A stretch of 64,000 bases of DNA, from contig JACEEZ010000170.1 of assembly GCA_016584305.1 (NCBI GenBank), forward strand, positions 295,001-359,000, in the 5' to 3' direction. Both the position numbers and the translations under genes were made by a program. The notes beneath the pieces were generated by a model, which was not told the DNA's origin, made no database searches, and was given only the letters and a program-made list of their open reading frames with translations. Numbering within the stretch: position 1 is the first letter of the stretch; every line of letters starts with the position of its first letter. This DNA is from Chionoecetes opilio. Its lineage: Eukaryota > Arthropoda > Malacostraca > Decapoda > Majidae. Below are positions 34,028 to 45,640 of the stretch, piece by piece.

Positions 34028-35148
34028 TATTCTGTGCGTAGTCCAGGGCCAGATGCTGAGAGCGAGCTAGGGCGCCCTATCCACGAGGGCGCCTGTGGTA
34101 AGGCGAAACGCCCTCCCACCACTATGCTCAGTTGAGAATGCTGCCTTAGTGGCACCGCTAAAGGCGCTGGGGGGAGATGCTGAGAAGTGCCATAGAGGTA
34201 AGGCGAAAAGAGCGCCTTACCCGTCTTCAGGCGCTTTTGTAACGGCCCGGCTAAGGCACCGACTAAAGCCTATGTACAGTCGAAAGTTCAGGCGCTTTTG
34301 CACTGCCTTACACCTCCAAAGCCTATGGCGTGGGCGTGGTCCGAGAATCCTACTAGCCAATCACGTTGCCTATCTGAGCGCTGCTTAGGCAGCTTCGACC
34401 AATCACAAGGCTTGAACACTTCTCCACCGAAACAAGAATTTTTATCCCTCCCTCCCTCACATCTGCAATAAGGCAACGCTCGCCCAGCAGCCCGCCGAAA
34501 ACTATTTGTCACAAGTATGACATTCATCGCAGGTTTTGACCACCTAAACATTTTTGCATTGGGACGTGCCACATACCATAATACGCGGAAAACTGTGCTG
34601 ATTCCGAGACTGTGAGTGAAAATTTAATGCAAGCAAAATTGCAGGAATAAGGAGTTGAATAAAAAAAGGTGAAAGAAAAAAAATGTTTATACACGATTTC
34701 ATTTTGCTCGCATTATCTTATTTTAGGTATAGTTTACTGTAATTTTTATACATACATGATATGCACTAATGTCTCGTGAAGGTGATGGTATGTTCAGTTG
34801 TCCTAAATATCATCTGGTAGTATGATAATACCGTGTATTAGTACAACATTTTAGTGCGGGCGGAGCACCCTCGGTGACACTTGTCTAGTCGCTTCGCCCG
34901 CCGCCCGCCCACCAACCAACACACAACACAACATTTCTATCGCAAGCATATAACCCCCTATAGTGCCGCATTTAGTCTTTCACGATCAATTCATACACAC
35001 CTTGCAACACTATTATACGTAAACACCAATTGTTACGTTGTAAGAACTGAAACAAGGCTGTATTTGCCTTATAAACAGAAGATGAATGTCTGTCAAAGGC
35101 CCACAGCAGCTCAGTAAGTCAGGGTCTGACCATGCCTTAGTTTTCAGG
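34028..35148 (+). mobile_element. 1.1-kb GC-rich element, copy A
   Basis: Begins GGGCCAGATGCTGAGAG, then a run of inverted GCGCC motifs (GGGCGCCCTATCC, AAGGCGAAACGCC) and a second terminus-like block GGGGGGAGATGCTGAGAAG (34170). The rest is AT-rich with a GCGGGCGGAGCACC block near 34860. It is followed directly by copy B. The first ~480 bp is essentially identical to copy B; the remainder is nearly identical to copy C reversed. A 97-codon frame at 34095-34388 is conserved only because A and B are identical there; I do not regard it as a gene. Confidence 0.75.
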
Positions 35149-36226
35149 GGCCAGATGCTGAGAGTGAGCTAGGGCGCCCTATCCACTAGGGCGCCTGTGG
35201 TAAGGCGAAACGCCCTCCCACCACTATGCTCAGTTGAGAATGCTGCCTTAGTGGCACCGCTAAAGGCGCTGGGGGGAGATGCTGAGAAGTGCCATAGAGG
35301 TAAGGCGAAAAGAGCGCCTTACCCGTCTTCAGGCGCTTTTGTAACGGCCCGGCTAAGGCACCGACTAAAGCCTATGTACAGTCGAAAGTTCAGGCGCTTT
35401 TGCACTGCCTTACACCTCCAAAGCCTATGGCGTGGGCGTGGTCCGAGAATCCTACTAGCCAATCACGTTGCCTATCTGAGCGCTGCTTAGGCAGCTTCGA
35501 CCAATCACAAGGCTTGAACACGTCTCTGCTGAAGCAAGGAATGTTGTCCCTCCCTCCCTAACCAAGCACTTATGGCAAGGATACACCGCTCTCCCCCGCC
35601 AAAAGCTGTTTCATCACAAGTTTGACGTTCAACGCAGGTTTTGACCACTTATATATTTTTGCATTAGGACGTGCCATACACCATGATAATCGTTAAGGTG
35701 TGCCGATTCCGGGACAGTGAGTGAACATTTAATGCAAGCAGCATTCCCAGGAATAAGGAGAAGATGAATAAAAAAGGTGAAAAAAAAGTTTATACACGAT
35801 TTCATTTTGCTCTCATTATCTTATTATAGCTATAGTTTACTGCAATTTTTATACATTCATATATGCACTAATGTCTCGTGAAGATGATGGCATGTTCAGC
35901 TGTCCTAAATATCATCTGGTAGTAGGATAATACCGTATAATAGTAAAAATTTTAGTGTCGGGCGGAGCACCTGCCGCCCGCCCGCCCGCCCCTAACCAAC
36001 ACACAACACAACATTTCTTATCACCAGCATATAACACCCTATAATGCCGCATTAGTCTTGCACGATCAAGTCATACACACCTTGCAACACTATTAATACG
36101 TAAACACCAATTGTTACGTTGTAGGAACTGAAACAAGGCTGTATTTGTTTTATAAACAGAAGATGAATGTCTGTCAAAGGCCCACAGCAGCTCACTAAGT
36201 CAGGGTCTGACCATGCCTTAGTTTTC
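35149..36226 (+). mobile_element. 1.1-kb GC-rich element, copy B
   Basis: Tandem with copy A. From about 35520 on it diverges clearly from A (for example CGTCTCTGCTGAAGCAAGG in place of CTTCTCCACCGAAACAAG, and extra CCCGCC units near 35975). The end reads GACCATGCCTTAGTTTTCAG and meets copy C head-on. Confidence 0.75.
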
Positions 36227-36228
36227 AG

Positions 36229-37331
36229 CGCCTTTAGCGGTGCCACTAAGGCAGCAATCTCGACTGAGCATTGCGGTGGGAGGGCGTTTCGCCTTACCAC
36301 AGGCGCCCTAGTGGATAGGGCGCCCTAGCTCACTCTCAGCATCTGGCCCCTGAAAACTAAGGCATGGTCAGACCCTGACTTACTGAGCTGTTGTGGGCCT
36401 TTGACAGACATTCATCTTCTGTTTATAAGGCAAATACAGCCTTGTTTCAGTTCTTACAACGTAACAATTGGTGTTTACGTATAATAGTGTTGCAAGGTGT
36501 GTATGAATTGATCGTGAAAGACTAAATGCGGCATTATAGGGGGTTATATGCTTGCGATAGAAATGTTGTGTTGTGTGTTGGTTGGCGGGCGGGCGGCGGG
36601 CGAAGCGACTAGACAAGTGTCACCGAGGGTGCTCCGCCCGCACTAAAATGTTGTACTAATACACGGTATTATCATACTACCAGATGATATTTAGGACAAC
36701 TGAACATACCATCACCTTCACGAGACATTAGTGCATATCATGTATGTATAAAAATTACAGTAAACTATACCTATAATAAGATAATGCGAGCAAAATGAAA
36801 TCGTGTATAAACATTTTTTTTCTTTCACCTTTTTTTATTCAACTCCTTATTCCTGCAATTTTGCTTGCATTAAATTTTCACTCACAGTCTCGGAATCAGC
36901 ACAGTTTTCCGCGTATTATGGTATGTGGCACGTCCCAATGCAAAAATGTTTAGGTGGTCAAAACCTGCGATGAATGTCATACTTGTGACAAATAGTTTTC
37001 GGCGGGCTGCGGGCGAGCGTTGCCTTATTGCAGATGTGAGGGAGGGAGGGATAAAAATTCTTGTTTCGGTGGAGAAGTGTTCAAGCCTTGTGATTGGTCG
37101 AAGCTGCCTAAGCAGCGCTCAGACAGGCAGCGTGATTGGCTATTAGGATTCTCGGACCACGCCCACACCTTGGGCTTTGGAGGTGTATGGCAGGGCAAAA
37201 GCGCCTGAAATATCGATTGTACATGGGCTTGAGCCGGTGCCTTCAGCCGGGCCGTTACAAAAGCGCCTGGAGACCGGTAAAGCGCTCTTTTCGCCTTACC
37301 TCTATGGCACTTCTCAGCATCTCCCCCTGTT
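36229..37331 (-). mobile_element. 1.1-kb GC-rich element, copy C (inverted)
   Basis: Reverse complement of copy A over most of its length. The outer end at 37300-37331 (complement of GGGGGAGATGCTGAGAAGTG) pairs with 34170-34190 as a terminal inverted repeat. The inner end repeats the TTTTCAGGGGCCAGATGCTG junction. The first ~400 bp from its outer end differ from A and B in scattered positions. Confidence 0.75.
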
Positions 37332-37339
37332 ACACTTAT

Positions 37340-38210
37340 CTGTGTGATGTTACAGGTAACTGGGGTCAACCCAAGTAAGAATACTTACAACTGTTGGTGA
37401 CACAGTAGGGGTTGATTGCCTCAGAAGTGTAGAGTTGATGGGTAGGCGTATACCGTCCTAGCCAGACACTTCAGATGGTAGTTGAATAAATGTGGTCGAG
37501 CGTTGTTTTATAAAGGCTTGTTGATATAAAGTACCCGAACAATAATTACAAGATATATATACATATATATACACTGTGAGATTTATACATTAATAATGTC
37601 ACGCTGTTCGTTAAGTAACGGCCAATGAAACTAATGTCTAATAGACAGAGCCGGGAACAATTAAAGTCGTGACAAGGTACTCCACACCACCCAGGTGTGG
37701 GGTACACACAGACACACAGGGAGGTGTCGTGAGTAGGAGCGCAAGGTAACACGTCTCCTGGTGATCTCTGTGTTCTCTCTCTCTCCTCTCCGACCAGTTG
37801 CTGCATATAAGGAACGCTGCCGGAACTGGCAGGTTCCGGTGGACATGTCTCTCAGGCCTGTTGCACTCTCGTCAGCGTCATCATCCTTAGGCAGAGCGCT
37901 GAGATGATACACACACTGCTTGTGTGTGTATTCTGGAGCCAGGGGCGAGGTGTGTCTACGTGTTGCATCAAGACACCGGGTTGACTGTCCACGTCATTCT
38001 TATGGGCCATGGCGTGATACTTCGTCAATATAGCCTCATCAAAAGGTGTCAGCACTCAGCATCCGCTAGGCGCCAGTACAGACATACAGACACTCGGACA
38101 TCCTGTCTTAGTATAGATTTTAGATTAACACATACATATAATATATAACCAGTACGCTAATACCCCCAGGTATACAGTGGTCTATGGCTTTACGTAATGC
38201 CTTGGACAAG
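37340..38210. other. No gene recognised
   Basis: Non-repetitive sequence with short AT and CT microsatellites. No reliable exon. The 21-bp motif shared with 31844 is at 38168-38188. Confidence 0.5.
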
Positions 38211-38219
38211 CATCTAACA

Positions 38220-38576
38220 CAGGGGTCCCCAACCCGCGGCCCGCGAGGCCATTCCGTGCGGCCCGCCAGTTCATTTCCTTTTGGTCATCGGTGCGGCCCT
38301 CCACCATTCCAAACGTGTGTTGAAACATCTTTTTTCTCAAGAGCGTGTTTTAGGATAGGTTAGGTTAGGTTAGGTTAGGTTAAACTAACCTAAGTTAAGC
38401 CTAACCATAACTTAACCTATCCTAAACCACGCTCTTGAGAAAAAAGATGGTAAGGTAAGTTTGGAAATTATTTGTTCTGTATATGTGGTTTTCAGAGTTT
38501 TTTTATTGGTGCGGCCCTCGGGCCCTCTCGGACTTGTCGATGCGGCCCGCGGTACTCTGCGGGTTGGGGACCCCTG
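38220..38576. mobile_element. hAT-type MITE with perfect 8-bp target duplication
   Basis: Terminal inverted repeats CAGGGGTCCCCAACCCGC and its near complement. The direct repeat ATCTAACA occurs at 38212-38219 and 38577-38584, an 8-bp duplication typical of hAT elements. GCGGCCC motifs follow each end. The centre is a second palindrome built on AAGAGCGTGTTTTAGGATAG with TTAGG units (38352-38382), so another fold-back is nested inside. Non-coding. Confidence 0.9.
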
Positions 38577-38639
38577 ATCTAACACTACCAAAACTATTGT
38601 TTCAGTAGCAGAAATAAGAAATATGGCCCGAAAAGGTAA

Positions 38640-38765
38640 TCAGCTGGTGGCGGAAAATTTTACTATCCAGCGGCTAGCAAAAAATCTGGCGGGTTTACAA
38701 TACTGGGTGGTGAAACAAAAATCTGCCCTCCCCCCAGAAGACATTTCCTGGGTGCGCCCCTGCGG
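38640..38765. repeat. Possible transposon right end
   Basis: GCGGAAAATTTTACTATCCA-type sequence ending in CCTGGGTGCGCCCCTGCG, which resembles the CAGGGGCGCACCCAGG ends of hAT-like elements. No left partner is evident. Confidence 0.35.
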
Positions 38766-40597
38766 GCCATTGGTTGTGCATCAGAGTTAGTTTATCTTAT
38801 TGATGCCATGGCATTCATCTAACGTTTTCAGACTTTAGTTGCGAGTACATTCGGGCAACTGCAAGAGAGGTACAAGAGTAAAATCATGAGTATGAAACCT
38901 GTAAACTGTCCTATAAACTATCACCACTTCATTGGTGATAGGTATGACTTTGACCTGCAGAGTCTAAAGGGGGACGAACGCCACAGACGGGAAATGGATG
39001 TGAGCTCACCCAATTATGTTCCAGCGGACACTGGCCATTATTATTATTTTTTTCGTTTGAGCCTATAGCGCCTGTAGGCTATTTCTTTCTTTTGAGGGCT
39101 TAGGTGGTTGGCCTTGCATATTCTGGAGAGTCGTAATGTCGGTCGCTCTCGCCCGGTGGTGGCGCAGGCTGGATTTTTATAGTGACACCTGTGGTCTTAG
39201 GTGAAGATCCCGTTTTATGTGATGTTTGGATCCTCAGTCAGGCTCATGCTGCCGCCTGGTGTTTCCTCCGTCGCACTCGCAGTCGAAAGAACAGGTATAG
39301 CTGCATACGGGTTTCTTCAGCCACTCGACGATGGATTTGACAGTTGCTCCTTGGTGGGACTTGAACTCGGGACCTTCTGCTCCCCTACCAGGCTCTTGTC
39401 GACCGCATTAAAGAAGGTAGAAAGAGTTGTCCCCGGCAGAATTCGAACTCGGGACATTGAGCCACTCCAAGACGCTAACCACTCGGCCGCCGCCTCCCCC
39501 AATGTATGGAAAGGATTCCTGTCAAACCCATGTAACAAAGCAAATCTACTGTCATATATCCCATCATGTTGGTCAAGTGCCTCTTTGCCTGATGGCTTCA
39601 GTCTGGTACTAAGAATTTCGCCAGATGCGATACGTGTCACAAAGAATGGAACAACTGTCATTCGTGAGCTGCAATGTCCTTCCCATGAGGAGGCAGACAC
39701 AAATTTGATTGCACAACTGTCCAGATGAAAGTGTTGGGACCATTCAGGCGATTGAAAAAGACATTATGCCTCTATCATTTTACCATTTTTCCAGGCTAAT
39801 GAATATCAAACAACTATGGAAAAAATTACCTCTTCCTTCCTGTTCATGACTTGAAGTCACTGGGTGAAGCTGTGGATAATGACACTTTGCAGTTAACTGA
39901 CACCTTGCTTATTTGTTATATCTTGTCAGGCTGCGATTCAGTCAGCTATCCATTCTGACGGGCAGAAAGAGGGCAGCAACAGTTGCACTACAACATGTAA
40001 GCAAAATGCCAGCACAATCAAGTTTTGTCCTCACAGATTCAGGCCAGAATGATGAGTTGACCAGTGAAGCTCGTAGCTTTTTTTTTTAATTTTTATCTTT
40101 ATGGCAGAGCAGACTATAAGTCCTTAGGTAAACTCCGGGCTCATTTATTTGTTTCTAGCAAAAGGGATCTGCGATCTCTGCCTACAACTAAAGACGCGTT
40201 TCACTGTCACGTTCTAAGGTCTCTTTGCCAGATCAACCTGTGCAAACAGGCCATACTTGCCAACCCAGTCCTTCTTCCATCTGATAAATATGGTTGATAT
40301 GTGGAAGATGACAAGTTGCTTCCAATCATGAAGAAAAAGTCATCAAAACCTGCAATTGCAAAATTGTCTTTCTGCAAATGCAAGAAAACAACGAGCTGTC
40401 TGAGGAACTGCCCATGTGAAAAAGCGGGTGTGCCATGCATCATAGCATGCACCTGCAATGGGAACCAAGATAAGTGTGGACGGTTAATTGGTGATGACAA
40501 TGATGGTGATGAATTAACTTTTCATCCTCAGTTTACCATGTGTGGTACTCCAATAACATGTACTTTTTCGTGGCTGAGAGTGAATCAGACTTTGTAA
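38762..40597 (+). pseudogene. CXC-type transposon-associated protein, degraded, split by a SINE
   Basis: Readable plus-strand pieces in order: ELVYLIDAMAFI, a stop, then RFQTLVASTFGQLQERYKSK and KPVNCPINYHHFIGDRYD with LKGDERHRRE (38780-39036). After the SINE come VWKGFLSNPCNKANLLSYI, LQCPSHEEADTN (39520-39725), then PVHDLKSLGEAV, LLICYILSGCDSVSY and LPTTKDAFHCHVLRSLCQIN (39850-40250). Last is the cysteine cluster CKCKKTTSCLRNCPCEKAGV, CIIACTCNG (40370-40470). 'HEEADT', 'LTGCD-S' and a final CXC cluster mark a repeat-associated protein family in invertebrates whose function is not established. Frameshifts, stops and the SINE make it a pseudogene. The copies at 10230-11665 look related by layout. 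Confidence 0.65.
39037..39500 (-). mobile_element. tRNA-derived SINE (second family) inserted in the CXC-type pseudogene
   Basis: On the minus strand the head reads GGCCGAGTGGTTAGCG (A-box, 39473-39488) and GAGTTCGAAT (B-box, 39441-39450). A second B-box-like GAGTTCAAGT follows at about 39362-39371. The element ends in A-rich (ATA)n (39037-39056). It lies exactly where the host coding sequence is interrupted between VPADTG and VWKGFLSN. Serine/leucine tRNA-like head; distinct from the tRNA-Val family. Confidence 0.75.
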
Positions 40598-40814
40598 GTA
40601 CATGTATGACGTACATAATTTCCAGCTACTACATAATAGCCCAGACTTTGTATATCTGTTTAATGGTTAGTATAAGAGTTAGTGTCTATTCCTTTCAGTT
40701 AGGAGTCCATGACTATCTCACAAATTTGCCGGGAATCACACTTCTGCCACAACCTATCACAGTTACAACTCAGTAATTGCCGTACACTTAATTCTTCCAC
40801 CACATTCACATCTT
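40598..40814. other. No gene recognised
   Basis: AT-rich spacer between the pseudogene and the outer inverted repeat of the next element. Confidence 0.4.
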
Positions 40815-41055
40815 CACGACTCTTGACGGCGACCAGTCACGACTTGCTGAGTCATGCTGTGTCGGCGCCGGTCGTCATGTGGGTCGGTGTCAGGCCCAGA
40901 CCGTCGCCGTTGGGTCGTGGGAGTCTTGAAGCGGCGCGCGGGGGGTCTCGACTGTGTGGTGCATGCTCTATACACTCGGGGCGGGTCTGCGCCTCAAAAA
41001 AATAACGAAAAAAGTCGGCTCCGTGCTGGGACTCGTCGCCGAAGGGTCCAAGCCT

Positions 41056-41210
41056 GGCGCCGACCAGTCGGGGCCGTACTGCGACCAGTCGGAGCCGTAC
41101 TGCGACCAGTCGGAGCCGTACTGCGACCAGTTGGGGCCGTACTGCGACCAGTCGGGGCCGTACTGTGACCAGTCGGGGCCGTACTGCGACCAGTCGGGGC
41201 CGTGCTGCGA
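41056..41210. repeat. 21-bp tandem repeat, ~7 units
   Basis: Unit GACCAGTCGGGGCCGTACTG plus C, with G/A and G/T variants. It keeps an open frame (DQSGPYC repeats) only because the unit is a multiple of three. It echoes the GCGACCAGTC motif of the element's terminal repeats. Confidence 0.9.
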
Positions 41211-41261
41211 CTGGAGCACGTGTTATTTTATCGTGAGAAAGATCGATCTTTCCCACGCTGT

Positions 41262-41308
<47 letters not shown>

Positions 41309-41332
41309 AAAAATGTTGAGATATTTATTGAG

Positions 41333-41385
<53 letters not shown>
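41262..41385. repeat. (GA)n then (ATT)n microsatellites
   Basis: GA tract 41262-41304, A run, then ATT triplets about 41328-41385. Confidence 0.95.
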
Positions 41386-42046
41386 CATCGTCATCATTAT
41401 CCACTATACTACTTCCACAGTATCTTTAGTGCCTTGGCGATTGTTATCACCATAGCCGTGTTTTTGTCGTCCAAGCACCGTCTTGGATACGAAGACCGTT
41501 TTTGGTCTTGATTGGTTTCAGCGACAAAAACACAACAAGCTTGGTAGGAGCCGAAATAATAATCAACGCAAAACATTGCAAACAATATCACAAAGTAGTA
41601 TAACACACATTTCAGCAAATGTTATCACTTTGAGGTGAATACTGAAGGTATATTATGAAGGTTATAATAAACAATAACAACATGGCGCCGAAAGGGTAGC
41701 CAGTAGTCAGGACTTCACAGAAGCACTGAAAATATAGCCAGGATGGGGCCTGTGTTTCTGTTGCCTACATAGTTACCTTCTGTGTCATGTGTGGTGACGA
41801 TGAGTGACTATATACATTCTGTCCAGTCTCTTCAGATATATTATATATGATAAACAACATCCCGCGCATCTCCGAAAAAGTAGCCGAAAACGTCCGAGTT
41901 ATTTTAATACCACAAATTCACCCCTCTTGATATATGTGGTGACCATGAGTGTCATTATTCTTACTATCCTGCCTAATATGGTGTGTGTGCGACTGTAGGC
42001 ATGCACCTTTCTCTATTATTCACGTTATGCAAGGAACTGTGACAAT

Positions 42047-42400
42047 TTTTTTCTGGTGAGTTTTGATGTGTTTTGAATTAATCTGCTACCGTTTCTGTGG
42101 CAATCACTCTTTTTTGGGGGAGGTAAAGGTTAGGTTAGGTTAGGTTAGGTATAGCTTATGTTAGGTAAAGGTTAGGTTATGTTAGGTAAGGGTTAGGTTA
42201 TGTTAGGTAAAGGTTAGGTTATGTTAGGTAAAGGTCATGTTATGTTAGGTAAATGTTAGGTTAGGTATAGGTTCGGTTATGTTGAATTTTGTTTTTGAAT
42301 ATTTTTTTTGTTGCAAATCGCTTAAAAAAAAAGTTACTTGCGACAGAAACGGTTAGCAGGTTGATTCAAAACACATCAAAACTCATCAGAAAAAAATTGT
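42047..42400. mobile_element. Fold-back element with TTAGG-type array at its centre
   Basis: The left arm TTTTTTTCTGGTGAGTTTTG, then GTTTTGAATTAATCTGCTAC and GTTTCTGTGGCAATC, is mirrored by the right arm (42312-42400). Between the arms, 42122-42285 is a degenerate array of TTAGGTTA, TTAGGTAAAGG and TTATG units. A single arm of the family is at 32747-32815. Confidence 0.75.
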
Positions 42401-43900
42401 TTCGTCCACCAAAGTGAATTCGGTGTCAAACTGGAAATTTAGCAAAGTTTTTTGGATAATGGGGAATAAGGTAATATTTTTGGGGTATATGCTGAGTAGG
42501 AGCCACTTGCAAGAAACACGATGTAGATATATTAGCATATTTCATTAAAAAAGATAAGTCTGAGAGTATTAAAGATAACGTGTATGATTCCATAAAGCAC
42601 TATCATTATAAAACTAATAACCCAAAGGAAATTAAACCTAACCTGGACTCCCAACAACGTTAACTAATCAATTTATTTGACATATATAATTCCTACTAAC
42701 CAGAGAGTAAGGTTTTTCAAAAACTAATAATTTGCGATACAAATACTATAGAGTAGACTGCAACATATTTGATCATGAATAAGAATGTAAAGCTTACAAT
42801 ATTTTAAGTGATTATGGGCAAATATGCTCCAATAAACTCTATTTATTTTTCATGGTAAAAATGGACGAGGACTGCGCGATCATTTTCTGAGACACTGACT
42901 AGTTTTTCCTTGCCTAAAATTAGTTTTTTTTCTTCAGATGGATGTATTTCTCTTTTCCGGAAACCCAATACATTTTTCTTCTTTTTTCATCATAAAATCC
43001 TAAGGTCATCGTTTCCATTGATAAAAATGTACGTCCATCAGAAAAAGCACATAAGCTTTGCCAGGAAACAATAGTCAGTGTCTCAGAAACCAGAGAAGTG
43101 ACAGAATTGTACGAAAACAAGTGTGACCCGCCCTGCCCCGCATTCGCTAGCCCACCCGCCAGTTGCAGAGTGGTCCGCTTGCCTTGCCCTGCTGCCTGCT
43201 GGGAGGAGTATTACCCGAACCGAACCTAACCTGACCTTATAACGGGGGGTGGGGGGGTTCAGCCCCCCTCGACCCTCCGGCGAGATTATGAACCTAACCG
43301 AACCTTAACCTAACCTCCTAAAGGGTTGGGGGGCCTCTGAAAGGGGAGTGTGTGTCCGTATGCGTATTAACCAACTTTAATATTTCTACAATATGTATAT
43401 GTTTTGAAGGTTACGCGGAAGTGCATTAATAATGTACAATATACTGAGCAAACTTTAATATAAAAAACGTAAGTGGTAACGGCGGTAGCGACCGCGCAGT
43501 TCTCGTCCATAATAACCTTATTTTTCCCCGAGTATTGGATAAGTGTAGCAATACACATAACAGACAGCGGCTTCTCATCAGTGATAGCACCATATCTCTT
43601 CATCTATCTGTTATATGCCGTTATTTCTTCTACAACCATTTGGCTTTACTACTTTTACACATTATGTTGTTTTTCATGTCAAGGAGCCTTTCTCAACCTC
43701 AGCCACTCGACAGATTCTACTCTAATGTCCTTTCTTTTCTGTTGTTTCCACGGGATCATTTCCTCCAAAACAGCTTCTCACCTGTCTTCGATGCCCTTGG
43801 GCTGGTAGTCCTGATGGTCATGATGATGGGCATGGTTTTCCCCGCATCTGTACAGCATCACAACAAAGCCACGCGGCGCCGAAACTCCCGTTTTCTAATG
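42401..43900. other. No gene recognised
   Basis: AT-rich sequence inside the nested element. A GGGGGG/CCCCCC palindrome with AACCTAACC motifs occurs at 43210-43330. Frames at 43473-43912 are not similar to anything I know. Confidence 0.5.
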
Positions 43901-44117
43901 CTTGTTCTCTAATCCCGTCTTCGTACCAAGACCGCGCTCAAAAACAGGGAATCTTGGATTGGGATTCGTAATCCAAGACGGTGCTTGGACGACAAAAACA
44001 CGGCTCATGTAGTTATTGTGTTCAATTAATAATATTTGGAGGCACATAAGTAAGCAATCACCAGGATGAAAGTGTAGCATTCAAATTCTACAGAATTGAT
44101 AGGAGTAGCCGTAACAG

Positions 44118-44253
44118 CCCTCCTTCCTTCCCTCCCTCTTTCCCTCCCTCCTTCCCTCCCTTCCTTCCTCTCCTTCCTTCCTTCCTTCCTTCCTTCCTTC
44201 CTTCCTTCCTTCCTTCCTTCCTTCCTTCCTTCTCTTCCTTCCTTCCTTCTTCC
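44118..44253. repeat. (CCTT)n microsatellite
   Basis: Tetranucleotide array with CCC and CTC interruptions, within the right part of the 40815-44604 element. Confidence 0.95.
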
Positions 44254-44619
44254 TCGCCGCGCCGCGCCGACTACGGTCGGTGGAGGGGCTTGCCACATTC
44301 GGTGTCAGTCGTAGCACGGCTGAGAACAGTCGCCGCACGACGACAACCGTGGCTTCCGTCGTGCTGCGACTTTCGGCGACTGTCGGCGCATGACGGCAAC
44401 CTAATATTGGCGGTTAAATTCGATTTAATCCGCGATTGTCTGACTATCGCCGACAATCGCGGACTAGTCACCGACTAATCGCCTAACTGCGGCGACCCGA
44501 GCCAACCACGCCGACTTTGGAGCTTCTGCCCCTCCAAAATCGGCTGCAGTCGGCACCGACTGGATGACTCAGCAAGTCGTGACCGGTCGCCGACGCGAGT
44601 CGTGGAGCTGTGGACGGGC

Positions 44620-45640
44620 CTTTACATGCTCCCCCCCCCCACAAGTTGGGGCTCATGCTGCATGGAATAGACAATTGTAACTGTAACATTGTTTTACTAA
44701 TGCATTCATATGTTCAGATATTGTGCTGTATAAAGTTTTAGGTCAAAATATCAATTACTGTGAGAAAATCTTATGCTATCCAAAACCAAGATTTTGGGCT
44801 TTCGGTTACCGTTTTTTCCGCAAATAGCTTAAGAAATAGCATTAAATAGAGCGGCAAGATGCTTTTTAATCCCCATCTTCCTTTTTCAAAAACATCAGAG
44901 GCATGTATAGAACGCAATTATGCCAAGGGCTTTTAATAACAAAATTCTCATAGTAGTAAAATTATGACTTGTTTAATGTAAGGCCTAGATTTTCAGCATG
45001 ACCTACTTTCTGTGACTTTTTGACCTCCCCTGACCCCAGAGGTCATCCAATCAAATTTTGTTATACGTAATTTGAAAGCTGACATTCTGCCAAAGAGAAT
45101 GAGTGGTAGTTTGTTACTGTGAGATGCAGGGTTCATGAAATACAAGGATTTGCATTTCCCCCTACCCCAAATTTTATCGATTTTGGAATTTGCCGGCTGA
45201 AGTAAAAAAAAATCGTCCCTGGAGAAGTTGGATATTCCCATCCAATTTACCAAAGTTTCTTCCCTGGTGTCCTACACACCCACAAACATGATCCAAGTGC
45301 CTACCTAACATTTTACAATAGAGGTGTCACGTCAAAGTTGGATGTATGGGCTCCCAGACTTGGATCCCAGACTATTCCAATCCAAGGTCGAACCCAAAAG
45401 CATCTCTTCCTCCTTTCCAGTTCGTTTCTGCTTGTCCTTATTTTTTTCCATTTCTGCTTTTTATAGGAGTCGTAGTGTTCGGGTGTTGAGGGTTCTCATC
45501 TGAGCAAAATACCAGTGAGATCCATGTTGCACAGACGTGACGGGTGTACTGAACCTACTCTTGGAGGCTGAGAGGACGGGAGTGGGCATCTCTTCTATCC
45601 AGCTCCAATTTATATGCCAGGTGGGGTATATTGGTATACC
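44620..45640. other. No gene recognised
   Basis: About 1 kb of non-repetitive sequence. No motif, splice signal or frame that I can defend. Confidence 0.5.

Larger units (their letters stand above)
41454..44005. mobile_element. Nested 2.55-kb inverted-repeat element
   Basis: AGCCGTGTTTTTGTCGTCCA, AGCACCGTCTTGGAT at the left and the exact complement at 43971-44005. The triplet CAT flanks both sides (41451-41453 and 44006-44008). A second motif pair (GAAGACC / CTTCGTACCAAGACC) lies inside. No recognisable transposase; the inside holds a TTAGG-containing fold-back and AT-rich DNA. Confidence 0.7.
40815..44604. mobile_element. ~3.8-kb element with ~40-bp terminal inverted repeats
   Basis: CACGACTCTTGACGGCGACC, then CACGACTTGCTGAGTCAT at the left, and the complement (ATGACTCAGCAAGTCGTG, then CGACGCGAGTCGTG) at 44563-44604. 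GC-rich subterminal DNA on both sides carries GCGACCAGTC/GACTGTCGGCG motifs. The interior is taken up by microsatellites and a second, nested inverted-repeat element. No transposase is seen. Confidence 0.65.

Noticed and set aside
34095..35490. Identical 97-codon frames in two elements
   Set aside because: Identity reflects the duplicated DNA; the third copy does not keep the frame and no domain is seen.
41056..41210. CRISPR-like or repetitive protein gene (DQSGPYC units)
   Set aside because: Tandem 21-bp units without spacers; the open frame results from unit length divisible by three.
43473..43912. Overlapping frames of 111 and 125 codons
   Set aside because: No recognisable domain; they lie inside a non-autonomous inverted-repeat element.
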